A DNA stretch of 64,000 nt from Epiperipatus broadwayi (taxonomy: Eukaryota; Onychophora; Udeonychophora; Euonychophora; Peripatidae), in the NCBI GenBank assembly GCA_028023455.1, contig JAQFVV010000233.1:932001-996000 (forward strand), given 5' to 3'. This document shows, one piece after another, positions 1 through 11,622 of this stretch (position 1 is its first letter; each line of letters starts with the position of its first letter). The notes beneath the pieces were generated by a model, which saw only the letters and a program-made list of their open reading frames with translations, was not told the origin of the DNA and searched no databases. The position numbers and the translations under genes were made by a program.

Positions 1-2269
1 ACATTAAATTCTTTTAATACCCTATTTGTTTTGTGTTTCATCATTCTTGCAATAAGTTGATTTGCTTTATCATCATATGAAAGTGTAGCTATTATCACTA
101 CTTAAATTTCAATTCCCTTCTATAATGCATATACCAGTGTGAATTTTTCATGATAACAAGTGTGGGGTGGATAACTTATAAAATTATAATAAATAATGAT
201 ATATTGGACTAAATGTAACTTAAGACCATATTTTATCTTGTGTCTACCTTAATTTTCTATCTTGGCTTTATTTCAAGCTTTTATAGATTTTAGAAAAATT
301 TCTCTATCTATTATATCATAAATATTTTGACTTACTCTATATTGTATCATACTTAACCTTAAACAACACAGCCCTAACACTATGGGATTTCCAAGAAATC
401 TACTTTCCTGCACTACTACTTAAAATCTGACACTCCATATAAAATACTTAACATCACATAAAATATTATTCATCCTTTCTCTAATAACATCTAAACTTAC
501 TCTTCACAACTTAATATTTTTGAGAAACCAAAAAGACTAAAAAACAAATAGCTTTATGATTTATCATAAATAAGTTATCTTTAACTTATAAAGAGATCAA
601 TCATACATACACGTATACATTTATATTAATATTATAATAGATATAGTCAATTTTTTATCATATACTTTCGTATAAATTTATATTATAAATATTATACATA
701 TTTATTTTACCCAATTCATTACCTATAATTAAATACCAATATCTTATATTTTATTTAAAAAAATTACCTTAATCATAATATTTTATGATTGTTATTGATG
801 ACTCTCTTGTAAATATTATTTCTTTCACTTAATAAAATTATAATCAAGAAAAAAAATTTTTGATTTTTTTTATACAAAATATTTTAAAATACTTAAATTA
901 ATTCTTAGTACTTAATACTATCTTAATATTATGGTCAATACAACTAAAATAATATAAACATCAAGTGTTCTTCAACTCCTTGAAAATCAAAAAAAAAAAT
1001 CACATTTCTAGGGAGTATCTTGTTACCATGATGACATAAACAACTATTGTTTGAAAGAAGAAAGATTTCTTTCCTCCCATTCTATCCCTTTCACACTTTT
1101 CACCATTATTTACCATAATTTGAAAATATGAATAAAAATCCAAATATAAGTTATTCATTAATAACAATAATAAGTTTTTGTATCTTAAGTTCACACTTCC
1201 TTATATTATTTACAAGATTCCTTCATACTTTAGTAAATATGTATTTTACTCTTTTTTTAAAAAAGTTTTCTTTCTTTTTGCATACTTCAAAAACATTTAC
1301 TTGTAGAATTATAAAATTCTAAGATTACTTCTTCAAATAATTTATATTTAATGTTAATAAATTGCCAACACCTAGATGATATTAAAATTAATAATTATAA
1401 ATTTGTAATAAAACTTAATCTGCATTATGTCTTTCTTCACCTAGGTCATTATGTCACAAATAAATTCATATCTTGAAATGTCAATAGTTTTTATGAATAG
1501 AAGTAATTATCTCTATCCTTACTAAAGATAAGATTTAGTAGAAAATGTTAATATCACTATGTATATAAAAATTAATACAAAGTAAATTCCTTACATCTTT
1601 CTTTAGTTTTATGTAGGAAAAACAGTTTGATAATCTGCATGCAATTTTTCTCATTGAAGTACATTTTAGCTACTTGAAATAAGTTTTTTCCCCCAATAAG
1701 CACAAAATATTAGTGTACCCATATTGAAATCATTTGTTGTAAAAATAAACTGAAAAATTTAAAAGCTAGATTCTGTAGATGAATAATATGACAATTATTA
1801 GTCTGTGAAATTGTGAGAATGGCATAATGTATGTTGAAATCATTTAACTCATGTCAAAGAACATCACTCAATTGACAACAAAAGGTACCAAAGTCTTCCT
1901 TATGATGGCTGTTACTATATATTAAGATCAAATACTTCTAGTGTCTGGTTAATTTAAGCAGATAGTTGACTATTAAGGTCCAGAACATAATCTGGGTGGT
2001 TAATATAAACCTAGTTTTGAACCATTCCTGATTTAGCCTGGGATTTGACCTACCACAATAAATGGTAGAGCTAATGACTATCTTCTTGAGGTTAAGGGTA
2101 GCCTGGAGAATACTGGGGGTTTGAATTAAATGTTCATTTGAGGTGAAACTGTCAGAACTATTCATCAAGAACTATGTTCATCTGGCAGAGATCTTCTAAT
2201 TTATTGATTAATGTTTGGTTTTGCAAGTTAAGCTATGATATTGATTGGTGATCAGAGATGATCAAACTG
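1..2269. other. A+T-rich non-coding stretch, no gene seen
   Basis: Very A+T-rich DNA with many poly-A and poly-T runs. No open frame here resembles a known protein. The 3' part of element F (endonuclease and reverse transcriptase) would be expected towards its right edge on the minus strand, but I could not find convincing motifs below about 2270. A segment of about 31 bp recurs at 2189 and 2313. Confidence 0.5.
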
Positions 2270-2654
2270 ATAAGATGACATCTTGGGGAGGTAGATATGA
2301 GTCTGACTCTACATCTTCTAATTTATTGATTAATGCTTGTTCAATCCCTTATATTTATATCTCATAGCTTGAAGAGTCTAGTTTTCCAACATCTACCACA
2401 AGGTAAGCTTGCTGAGAAGTTTAAATATGGTGTAGGTTTCAAATTATATTATACATTAGTTATGACTCATGCTTCAGAATCAGAAAACTCTGATTCTCTA
2501 TCAGTGCTCATTGAGTTGAGATATGCTGATCTGTGTGTTTTCCTTTGAGCTACTCAACCTTATTCTAGGGGAATTGCTTGTAGATGCTGGGGTGTCTTGT
2601 TTTTTTATTTCTACACTAGTTTTAGCTTTTTTCTCCAAGGTGTTTTTTTGTTAG

Positions 2655-3325
2655 TTACTTTATCTTCTTGTATAGATATTTGCTATTTGAACTTTTATTT
2701 TTTGATCCTTGTAATAATTCCTCTTCAGAACTGGATTTGTTAATTTTGGCAGATTTTCTCTTCTTACTAATCACAACTTCATCCATATAGTCCATGGTGC
2801 CTTCATCACTCAAACTTGATTTATTTTTAGCTTTGTTTTGCTCCATTGTGTTGCCTTTTGAAGTTTTACCTTGTTTTTAGAACTTTTTCTTAGTTGTTGA
2901 TTAGCACTCATTTGAAGGGAGGGTATGCTTTCTGAGACTTATTCTTCATCATTCTCTGGGGAGATAAAGCTAGTTTTGCTGTCATTGGAATTTCTCTTCT
3001 TAATCTTGAGAGAAATATCTTTATTATTTTGGCTGTCTAGTTTAGATGTGTTCAGTTGAAATTGTTTTGCTTTATATGGGATGGATCTTAAATTGGTTGT
3101 ACTAAAGTTTTCTGTTAAGGCTTCATGGCTGCTCTTCTTGTTTTTTATACTCAATTCTGTTTCTTGTTGTTTGAGGACAGATGAGTTAGAAGATGTTTGA
3201 GCAATTTTCCTTTTTATATTATTATTTGTATTCTGAATTATAAATTCATCTTTGAAGTGAGAAGTAGATGGGTAGGGGTGTGAGTATCTAATGTATTTGA
3301 GTCTTGAGGTGCAGTCTTGTGACAC
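2655..3325 (-). pseudogene. Element F ORF1, Ser/Lys-rich C-terminal tail (two frames)
   Basis: Two open segments (3325-2939, 128 residues; 2846-2655, 63 residues) follow the knuckle on the same strand. Both are rich in Ser, Lys, Asn and Glu, with acidic and basic patches such as SSSEEELL and KKRKSAKINK. They look like a disordered ORF1 tail. A frame change separates them from the knuckle segment and stops separate them from each other. No domain is recognisable, and the assignment is from position and composition. Confidence 0.4.
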
Positions 3326-3672
3326 CTGTGGAAATGGCTTTTCTTTGTGCCAAATTTAGGGCAGATTCCAGCTACACAGTTCTTAACCAGATGTATCATT
3401 TGGAGACAGAAGAAGCATTGTGGTTTGACACCACAAAAGGATAGTATCATTGGAGAAGCTTTGTAATTAATCACAGTTGAAAGGTCAGTGGGAGAGACAT
3501 TCTGTTTCAGAGCTAGTTCAAAAGTGGCAGAATTGGAGAGAATCTGTTCTCCAGCTCTTTCATCTAGGAGGTATTTAAATTTTGTGATCTTTCCAAAGTT
3601 GTTCAACAGTTCTTGCAATTGAATCTTATTGAAGAACATATGACAATTTTTAACCTTCTTCACTAGAGACAA
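3238..3672 (-). pseudogene. Element F ORF1, CCHC zinc-knuckle segment
   Basis: A 144-residue open segment. Residues 86-99 read CFFCLQMIHLVKNC, a perfect C-x2-C-x4-H-x4-C zinc knuckle (C86, C89, H94, C99). A second, degraded knuckle follows (CPKFGTKKSHFHRC), where a Cys is replaced by Phe. The preceding 60 residues, including a basic/hydrophobic stretch with NNFGKITKFKYL, fit the domain found before knuckles in Jockey/I-type ORF1 proteins. Known of the family: such knuckles bind RNA or single-stranded DNA. This is the firmest evidence that element F is a retroelement and not a host gene. Confidence 0.65.
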
Positions 3673-4283
3673 AATTTTTGCTGGATATATATATATATAT
3701 ATAGCATACAGTTATTGCCAAGGGTTCTGATAGAGCTTCTGAAGTTGTTTTTTGAAACCCAGTCATTAAACTCTAGTGCCATATATAGGTCATTGGGATG
3801 GATTAAAATCCTATTTATACCCCCTCCAAGTTGTTTTTCCTTTATTACATTAAATAGAAGGTCAATGAGAAATTTATATAGAGAACAATTGGCATTTGTG
3901 GGAATGGTGCTATTAAATTGATAATTCAGGTCTTTGTACTGTTCTTCATTATAGTAGTCAGTGAAAAAACTATTTATGCTGCTTTGGTGTTGATGTCTAA
4001 TGTTTGTTTCCTCAGAATCAGATTCTAAAATGACAATCAATGATACAATTTTTTTATTTTCTATCGTATTTTCAGAAGGCTTATAATTAATGCTGTTCCT
4101 GACTATATCTGCATAAGATTTGTTATTATTATGTTGAAATAGACTCTTATTACTTCTTTTCACATTATTTGTTTGGTTTTTATCATGAAGATCATTTAAT
4201 TTTTTAGTTAAACCCTCCATTATATTGCTATCAAAGTCTTTGATATTTTTAATCACCATAGTGCTAAACATAGATTTTAGCAC
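3663..4283 (-). pseudogene. Element F ORF1, middle segment (broken)
   Basis: A 206-residue open segment, polar and Asn/Ser/Lys-rich. It runs into the zinc-knuckle segment by overlapping it over 3663-3672 in a different frame. A phrase near its end (LGGGINRILIHPNDLYMALE) looks like the start of the RNA-binding-like domain found before the knuckles in LINE ORF1 proteins. The last residues are encoded by a (TA)n microsatellite at about 3685-3703 and are not genuine. Confidence 0.45.
3685..3703. repeat. (TA)n microsatellite inside element F
   Basis: An uninterrupted TA run of about 19 bp within the ORF1 remnant. It encodes the Ile/Tyr run at the end of one ORF1 segment, so that end is an artefact of the repeat. 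Confidence 0.9.
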
Positions 4284-4360
4284 ATCTATTGATGAATTTT
4301 TTTTTTAAATTGTGATTATTCTGATTTAGTGTAATGATGTCTATATCTCCTTCATTTTGT

Positions 4361-4895
4361 TTAAATATTTGAGTGCAATTTAGTATCTAGAGTCTTCGAA
4401 GTTGCCTTAATCTGTTTATAATCACAAGATTGATTAATTGTGTTTTCTAAGGCATTTTTTGTCATAGGTTGAACAATGTTATATATTGTTGTTTTATAAC
4501 TATCATTTGCACTATCTAAATTTTCAATGAACTGTTTTGTGTTAATAAAGGGATTATCTAAAGAATTATTTTTACTTTGTAGGTTAATTAACTTGATTTT
4601 GTTTCTTTTTTGCAACAGGCAGTTTGGATGAGGTTTCAGAATGATTTTCAATTGTTTATTTAAATCCTGATTAAGTACTGCTATTACTGGCTGTAAGATA
4701 TTTTTATTCCATGCTGGATCAAGTTTCTCCAGCACTTCAATCATGCATAATTACCTTATTGTTTTCTATTGTCAGGTTCTTCAATTTCTCCCCCCTTCTG
4801 GTGGCATTTTGCTTACAGTTGGAGCTCTATGAAGGTGATGTTGTCATTTCAAAGGCACAGGTGGTGCTACTTGAAAGAAGTTTTGTTCTTTCCAT
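4361..4895 (-). pseudogene. Element F ORF1, N-terminal segment (broken)
   Basis: A candidate start ATG lies at 4895 and opens a frame beginning MERTKLLSSSTTC. An in-frame stop follows after about 22 residues, and the sequence continues in another frame as a 127-residue open segment (4744 to 4361) rich in Asn, Lys and Ile. No catalytic motif is expected here. Assignment to ORF1 rests on its position upstream of the zinc-knuckle segment on the same strand. At least one stop and one frameshift separate it from the next piece. Confidence 0.4.
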
Positions 4896-4911
4896 TATCA
4901 TAAGTTTGTAG

Positions 4912-7900
4912 TTAGCTAATGTAGAATACCAAAGAGGATAGTTTGCTTTTTATTCCATGATAAAATTAGTTAATAAATTCTTAAAATGTATTCATGTGTT
5001 TTAAAATTATTCTTATTACTTTTAATACTAAAACAATAATATTTTAATAAATTTATTCTTAAAATTTTTAAGACAAGAACATACAGTTTCTTACTTGGGT
5101 GTTTTCTTGATTTATCTCCTCTTATTACCTGCTTATCTTCTATTTATAGAAAAAAATTACAATACCTGATTGTTTAATTACTTTAAGATGTCTGGCAAAA
5201 ATAAATATTAATTATTCTCTACACTTGAAAAAAAAATTAAGACTAATGTTATTAAATCAATATTTCTTAATTTTAATAATGTGAAATTTAACTTATCTAT
5301 TAATAATAAAACATTCTTTAGTTAAAATTAAATTTTAACACTTTTATTATAACTGTTGATTTTAGGAACTTTTTATTGAAATTGATATGATTAAAAATAT
5401 CATTTATTATTTATAATTAACAATTTAAATATTATACCAGGAAGTGAAATTCATTTATTATTTAATGCATGTTTGTGCGCACATTTTTAACACAGACAAC
5501 ATTTTTTAGTTATTTTATTATTAATTAAATGATTTTAAAATAATAAACAAATAGCAATTTTTAATTTGATTATTAATAATTATAAAAATATTAATTTTAA
5601 TCATTATAACTACTGATTAAAAATATTTTTCATGATTTTAATTATTATTTACTTTTTTGTTTTAAAATAAATAGTACAATTTATATTTCAAACTTATAAC
5701 TTAAATAAATTATATCTATTAAAAAATAATAATTCAAATTTAACACTAAAGAAACTATATTTTAAATTCTTTTACAAATTAAATAATAAGTTTTATTGGT
5801 TATTATATAATTTTTTTTTTTTTACCAAAATTGTACCATTAATTACAACCATACAATGATATACCAAATAGAAAGATTACTATATATATATATATTGTAG
5901 GGACAAAGTTGAATCCCACATAAATTAATGAATGGAGAGAAAATTAGCAGTCTCAAAATTGTTTTTGTTTGTGTGTGTCATAGATATGTAGATATTTATA
6001 TATCTGATTTTACTTAGTGAGTAGAAATGGAAAAAAATATGAATATAAGAAATGAATTTAAACTTTTATATTTTATTAAAGTATACTATGATTTCATTTT
6101 ATAATTTCATTTTGTTAAAACAGGCTAAAATAAATTGTTTAATTATTAATCTAAGATAGCTTAGTAAATAGCTAATTTAAGACACACACATGTGTGTGAA
6201 ACAAAAGATTTGAGTGTCTGAATCAGTGTTAACAGTTCTACAATTTCACTATCACAGATATCATATATCAAAGAAAAAAAGAAACTTTTTTGTGTGTATA
6301 CATTTTTGATTTATAAAATTGTTGGAAAAAAAGACAAGGTTGTCATGGAGGAAGAAATTAATAAATAATTAGTCTTTTTACTTAAAAGAAACTGCCGGTA
6401 GAAGTTTTAACAGTCTTGAGGTTTTTTTTCTAAAAGATAAGATTAAAGTGGTTTGTTTGAAAAGATTTTGGGCTAATTGCTTGTGGACTTGAGCATAATG
6501 ACAGCTGAGGATAAAATATTAAAATTATTAAGTGAAAGTGGTTGAGTTTTAAAAAAGTTTTTTATTAAGTTCTGGTGATTGAAAGCAAAAAGTAAAAAAA
6601 AATTGATTGTGGCAAAATCAACGAAGGGACTCTGAAAAGAATGTCTTAGTTTCTACACTATTTATTATTAATATATTATTGGAAGAAAAGGAATTCTAAA
6701 GGAACAAAATTATTTAAAGTATTGCTTTTTATAAAATGACCAGAGATGTATAGCTATATGAATAACATTTTATCACATTTAAATTAGTTGAAAAAGGCAA
6801 TAAGTCTTTTGCCTTGATCAAGAAAGATCAATCTCCAAACTGACATTAAAAAGTAAAATGACCTTATAATAGACAGTAAAAATTATGGCTTCCAAAATAT
6901 AAACTCTGGATTAATATATTGATAATTTTAAAAAAAAGGAGCAATGCACTGTTAGCTGCAGTTATTTTGTCTCAAGAATGAAGCCACTATGAGCTGGTCA
7001 TTTGTCTACACACCTATACCAGACCAATAGATTGACAGTGTTCCCAGTTAACCATATAAAAACACATTTTATTATGGAGATCTAGTTCATATCCTATGGT
7101 TCATTAAAAAATCACCATCATCTTTAAAAAGAAAGAAGGGAAGGAAAAGAAGGTAGAGAAGAGAAAAAAATTGTATTAAATCCCCATGTCCAGCTGTCAC
7201 TGATCTACTACTATGTTGCCTTTCAGAATTTCTTTTTATTAGAAATGCCAAGGAATTCAACAATATTAACTGATATCCATGAAGTTTTCAAGAGATCCCA
7301 AGAACAGCAGGAACTTTGTCAATTTTTTTTGTCATATGAATATTATAAGAGAAAAAAAGAAAAGAAAGAGAGAGAACACATGGGAAGTACAGTAAACAAA
7401 CCTGAAAATAAGGAAAGAGGATTCAGCTGTCTCAGCTAAAAGATTCTCCTCAAAAACTGAACTGGAGTGGTAACATTTTAGAAATTTAATAATGATTTCT
7501 TATTTAAAAATGATCATTTAAATCTTCTATGAATTCAAACCTTGTTTCTCTTTTTTGTTTTTGTTTTACTTCGACACATAAAACATTAAAAGTTTTTTTT
7601 TTGGTTATTATACATAACAACACTGCAAATATTGCTTTGAAGTCATTATATTTTTTGTTGTTGCTATAAATGTGTCTTTTATTTATTATTTTTATTATTT
7701 GTTTGTTTACTTAGTTATTAATATGGTAACCAAAATACTTGAGCAACCTACCCGTATATATTTGTATAGTGTTTTCTTTTTACTTATTTGCATATTTAAG
7801 TTTGATAAAGGTTTAAAGAACTTTTTTTTATATTTTATTTGTATTTATTAATGTGAAGAGAAATGTGTTTTACATTACATATATCAACATATCATGAAGT

Positions 7901-9816
7901 GTGTGTGTGTGACTGCATATCCAAACATAGGTTAATTAAGATAAATTAGGAATAGGTCATACTAAATCTTAGCTGCTCAATGGGTGTTACAGTATTGCAC
8001 ATGTATGAAAGTGAATACAAACACTTACCACATAAATGATCATTTTATTGCATTTGATAACATACATATGTAAAGCTGGGAGAAAATATTAAATAGAATG
8101 TTTTTTTTATTGGGTTGTTTCATATTATACTAGCTTACATTAAATGAATATGAGCATATATATTTGAGTCTTTTATTTATAAATACATTTAATAATTCTT
8201 ATTAATGCACTGTTTTGATTACTATTATGATTGAAGTCCATTACATGATTGGAAATTTATTATTAAAATAAATAAATCTTAATAAACATAATCTAATAAT
8301 CTTGCTTTAGTGTGGTTATTATTATTATTATTGTTAATTTTAGTTTAGTTATTTAGTTAATTGATAACACTGTCGAGGATAGACATACATGATCATCATT
8401 AGGAGGGTGATTGGTTGCAATTTTCATCAGTTTAATTTAGTGTCATAAGTAATAATGAACCAGATATATATGCCTATTTAGATGGGGATGGGTATAGCTT
8501 GTGTTAGTTAATCACAGGACTTTCATCATCATAGCTGATGACTGGATAAGATATTAATATGAATGTTATGGTTGCGTTTATCTTAGCATTGGTTAATTGA
8601 TTATAGAGCTATATAAAAGTAATTCCACATCCATAATGAAATGAATATGGATATGTAAATTATATAGTTTAATTGAATATTGATGGTGACATATGGGGCT
8701 TAAGGTATGTTCTGGGTCTCCCTTATGTCTCCATCAAAGGGATTTATTCAAATACCCTAAATTTATGAGTTTAATTGGAAAATGGATGAACAATTACATA
8801 GATGGTGATTATCATGGATGGTATTATATAATATTTAGGGGTCAATATGGTGATAATTTAGTATGGCATATTTAAAATTGACAGTGGCACAGTGGGAGTC
8901 ATGTGTTATATAAATAATATTGATAATGATGGGGAGATTTGGTAATCTGATGAAATGGTTGTCCCAGCTTTGAGATCAAGATATCCATAAGATCTCAATG
9001 ATCATAGGTTTGGGTGGAATAGGAAAAATAGGAGAAATAAACTGTAGATACCATTTTGAATCTGTTGACTTAAATCAATAAATCCCATGAGCTAGCCCTA
9101 GCTAACAGATACCCCACCTGGATAGGAATTTACATTAAATTAGAATGGCTACATGGATGATAACATATAATGATAGTTATAAGTGGAGCCCTGAACCCTT
9201 CCACAATAATAATAAATGATTGTTTATTAGAAGGTAATGTTAATGGAATCATTTGATTTCATTCAACATTATGTGCTGTTACAATATATAAGATTGAAAC
9301 ATTGGAAATTTATTAATAAAACTGTAAGAAAAAAAATTGTTTTTTGATGTTAGAAACCAAAAAATGTACAGAGAGAAATAATATTGCATTATAATGTACT
9401 AGCAACCTGCAAGGATAATCTAAATAAAACTAATTATTGTAACTTTCATACAGTCATATAGATAAAATAGAGAAGATTGAATCTAAAAATGGGTTATATT
9501 TCCCAATCACCTCCACCAAATCAGCGCTAGTGATTAAAAATAAGTTTACCATTCAGAAGTAATTTGTCTTATATAAAAAAGCATGCATTTTCAGTACTTA
9601 CTAGGGTACTAATATTTTCATACATGAAAAGATTTAAAAACAAGCTGATTGGATAAATTTCAAATTATATAATCCCCAATTCTCAATAATGTTAGATATT
9701 TGTTCAGTGGTTAAACAATATTTTTAGTTTAACTCTTTTTATATAAACATAGACATGATAAGTGCTAATGTTAATCTTTGAAATGAAAGTCTAAATATAA
9801 AATTGCACTGATATAT
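4912..9816. other. Non-coding A+T-rich stretch, no gene seen
   Basis: Only short, low-complexity open frames occur. There is a TA run near 5880, a TTA/ATT run near 8317-8334 and scattered poly-T. The stretch 6300-7000 and the GATGG-rich stretch 8380-9250 are less simple and may be eroded transposons. I could not match either to a family. Confidence 0.4.
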
Positions 9817-10461
9817 ATATATAAAATACATATTTTGCGGGTTCATCCGTGTTAAAAACTTTTAATATTAATATACTGATGTTTTGATTTGGTCACACAA
9901 GCCATCCACAGAGTTATAAAAGGTAGAAAGATGGTTGTAGAGGTGCTACAATCACTGATTTGAATAAAATGTTAAAATTCCACCAATAGCAAAAAATGTT
10001 AAATTTAGGAATGTTTTTTAAAAAAATCTTTCCAAATAGGAGGAAGTTTACATTATTGATACAATCTGGCCTTTTAAGTATCTCAATGGCTTCTCTAATT
10101 TTGCATTGGTAGAGATTATCACATCTGGATATGTATCACATCTGGATATCCAGATGTGATAATCTCTACCAATGCAAAATTAGAGAAGCCATTGAGATAC
10201 TTAAAAGGCCAGATTGTATCAATAATGTAAACTTCCTCCTATTTGGAAAGATTTTTTTAAAAAACATTCCTAAATTTAACATTTTTTGCTATTGGTGGAA
10301 TTTTAACATTTTATTCAAATCAGTGATTGTAGCACCTCTACAACCGTCTTTCTACCTTTTATAACTCTGTGGATGGCTTGTGTGACCAAGTCGAAATGTC
10401 AGTATATTAATATTAAAAGTTTTTAACATGGATGAACCCGCAAAATATGTATTTTATATAT
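9817..10461. repeat. Long near-perfect inverted repeat (hairpin), arms about 316 bp
   Basis: The left arm 9817-10132 is the reverse complement of the right arm 10146-10461, with a 13-bp spacer. Coordinates pair to a constant sum of 20278 from tip to base, so the arms have no net length difference. By eye I count about six mismatches, all transitions (roughly 98% identity). The spacer plus inner right arm contains a second short perfect palindrome centred on GGATATCC (10134-10161). No open frame of note lies inside. It could be a fold-back or MITE-like element, or a palindromic duplication. A transcript across it would fold into a long double-stranded RNA. Confidence 0.9.
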
Positions 10462-10488
10462 TTAACCCGTGCAAATCTTCGTTTTAAC

Positions 10489-10519
<31 letters not shown>

Positions 10520-11212
10520 CTTCCATTCAATTTAAATGTTCTGTCTCAAAAAAATAACAGAGGCACACATTCTTCATAGGTATTGTAATTAATTCAGGGT
10601 TTGGCATTAATGTTGAGCCTCACATAATTTTTCAGGAGATTATTGCATAATTATGGTGGATTGATACACTTTAAATTAATCAGAAATGCATTTTCTGTGG
10701 CTGTATCAACAAAAAATAATTATATTACATAAATCAAATGTTTCTGTTTCTAACAAGGAAGATTTATATTTAATAAATCACAGCAATATATTTTTCCATA
10801 TATTTTTTAGCCACAGTTATAGTTCAATCAAGAAAAATGTTTCTCCTACTCTTTTCAATAATTAGAGCTACATTGATTTTTTTAATCATCTAGTCCAACC
10901 CTAAAGAAAAATTGTGTCCCCTTTTTACTTTTAATTTTTTTTTTCTAAGAATTTTCCTACATTTTTCTTTTTCTTAAAATTAAAAATATATAGTAGATTA
11001 ATTAGTAATTAAAATACATAATAAATTGGGGACTTTATCTTTCTTTCTTTTTTAATTATCATTAGAAATCAGATTTGGAGATTCATTTGCTATATCTACA
11101 AATCTCATCAAATTAACTTTTAAAAAAAACATTATTTCAAGTTTTTTTGCTTCATTTCAAACACCCTTACATGAACTAAATTCCTCTATTAAAATTTATT
11201 TTAATAAATATT
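10462..11212. other. Non-coding stretch, no gene seen
   Basis: A+T-rich sequence with poly-T tracts near 10920-10970. Nothing is recognisable apart from the AT run at its left edge. Confidence 0.4.
10489..10515. repeat. (AT)n microsatellite
   Basis: An uninterrupted AT dinucleotide run of about 27 bp just outside the right arm of the hairpin. The outer left arm is also AT-repetitive. Confidence 0.95.
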
Positions 11213-11294
11213 AATAAGACATTTATTTTATATAGTGCTATGTTTTCATAAACTGTAATATTAATAAGCTAATGCACATGCTCTTTGTAGATTT
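11213..11294 (+). repeat. Short direct repeat, copy 1
   Basis: About 82 bp nearly identical to 11540-11622. It begins AATAAGACATTTATTTTAT and runs to a TTTGTAGATTT end. Only about two substitutions and one short insertion are seen, so the duplication is fairly young compared with the surroundings. Confidence 0.85.
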
Positions 11295-11539
11295 AACTAT
11301 ATAAATGAATACTCTCACTTTCCAAACACAAGATAAAATCTTTGTGAAAAGATAGAATGAATCCATCTATTTTTTTTGACCCAAACATTTATGTATGAGC
11401 AAATCTTAAATATTTGGAAATGAGAGGTGAAGATGTTAATCGATCACTTTAAATTACTTTTTACTATGCCTGAATGAATGACACTTGCAAAATTTCTAGA
11501 ATTTACAATACATCATTCTTATTAAATTAAACATATGTA

Positions 11540-11622
11540 AATAAGACATTTATTTTATATAGTGCTATGTTTTTATAAACTGTAATATTAATAAGCTAAT
11601 GCACATGTGCTTTGTAGATTTT
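11540..11622 (+). repeat. Short direct repeat, copy 2
   Basis: Second copy, offset by 327 bp from copy 1. About 245 bp of unrelated A+T-rich sequence separates the two. The pair could be remnants of the terminal repeats of a small element, or a local segmental duplication. No tRNA-primer or polypurine signal was identified between them. Confidence 0.85.

Larger units (their letters stand above)
2270..4911 (-). mobile_element. Element F: decayed zinc-knuckle non-LTR retrotransposon, ORF1 region
   Basis: Five consecutive minus-strand open segments in shifting frames read as one degraded ORF1 (gag-like) protein. The order is a lysine/asparagine-rich N-terminal part, an N-terminal nucleic-acid-binding-like part, a CCHC zinc knuckle and a serine/lysine-rich tail. 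This is the ORF1 order of Jockey/I-type LINEs. Known from the family: ORF1 coats the element RNA. I could not find the endonuclease or reverse transcriptase that should follow at lower coordinates, so the copy is either 3'-truncated or eroded there. The knuckle resembles that of element H (42744-49797), so F and H are probably related. Boundaries are approximate and no target-site duplication was found. Confidence 0.6.

Noticed and set aside
1128-1322. 64-codon plus-strand open frame, hydrophobic
   Set aside because: Composition is that of random A+T-rich DNA (Phe/Ile/Leu/Ser), with no recognisable domain and no supporting context.
6300-7000. Less A+T-extreme segment with fragments reminiscent of a pogo/Tigger-type transposase (FKVLLFI)
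   Set aside because: Catalytic DDE motifs and terminal repeats could not be found; similarity is limited to a few common hydrophobic residues.
8693-8875. 60-codon frame in a GATGG-rich region
   Set aside because: Arises from a repetitive GATGG/GTGAT-type composition; no family match.
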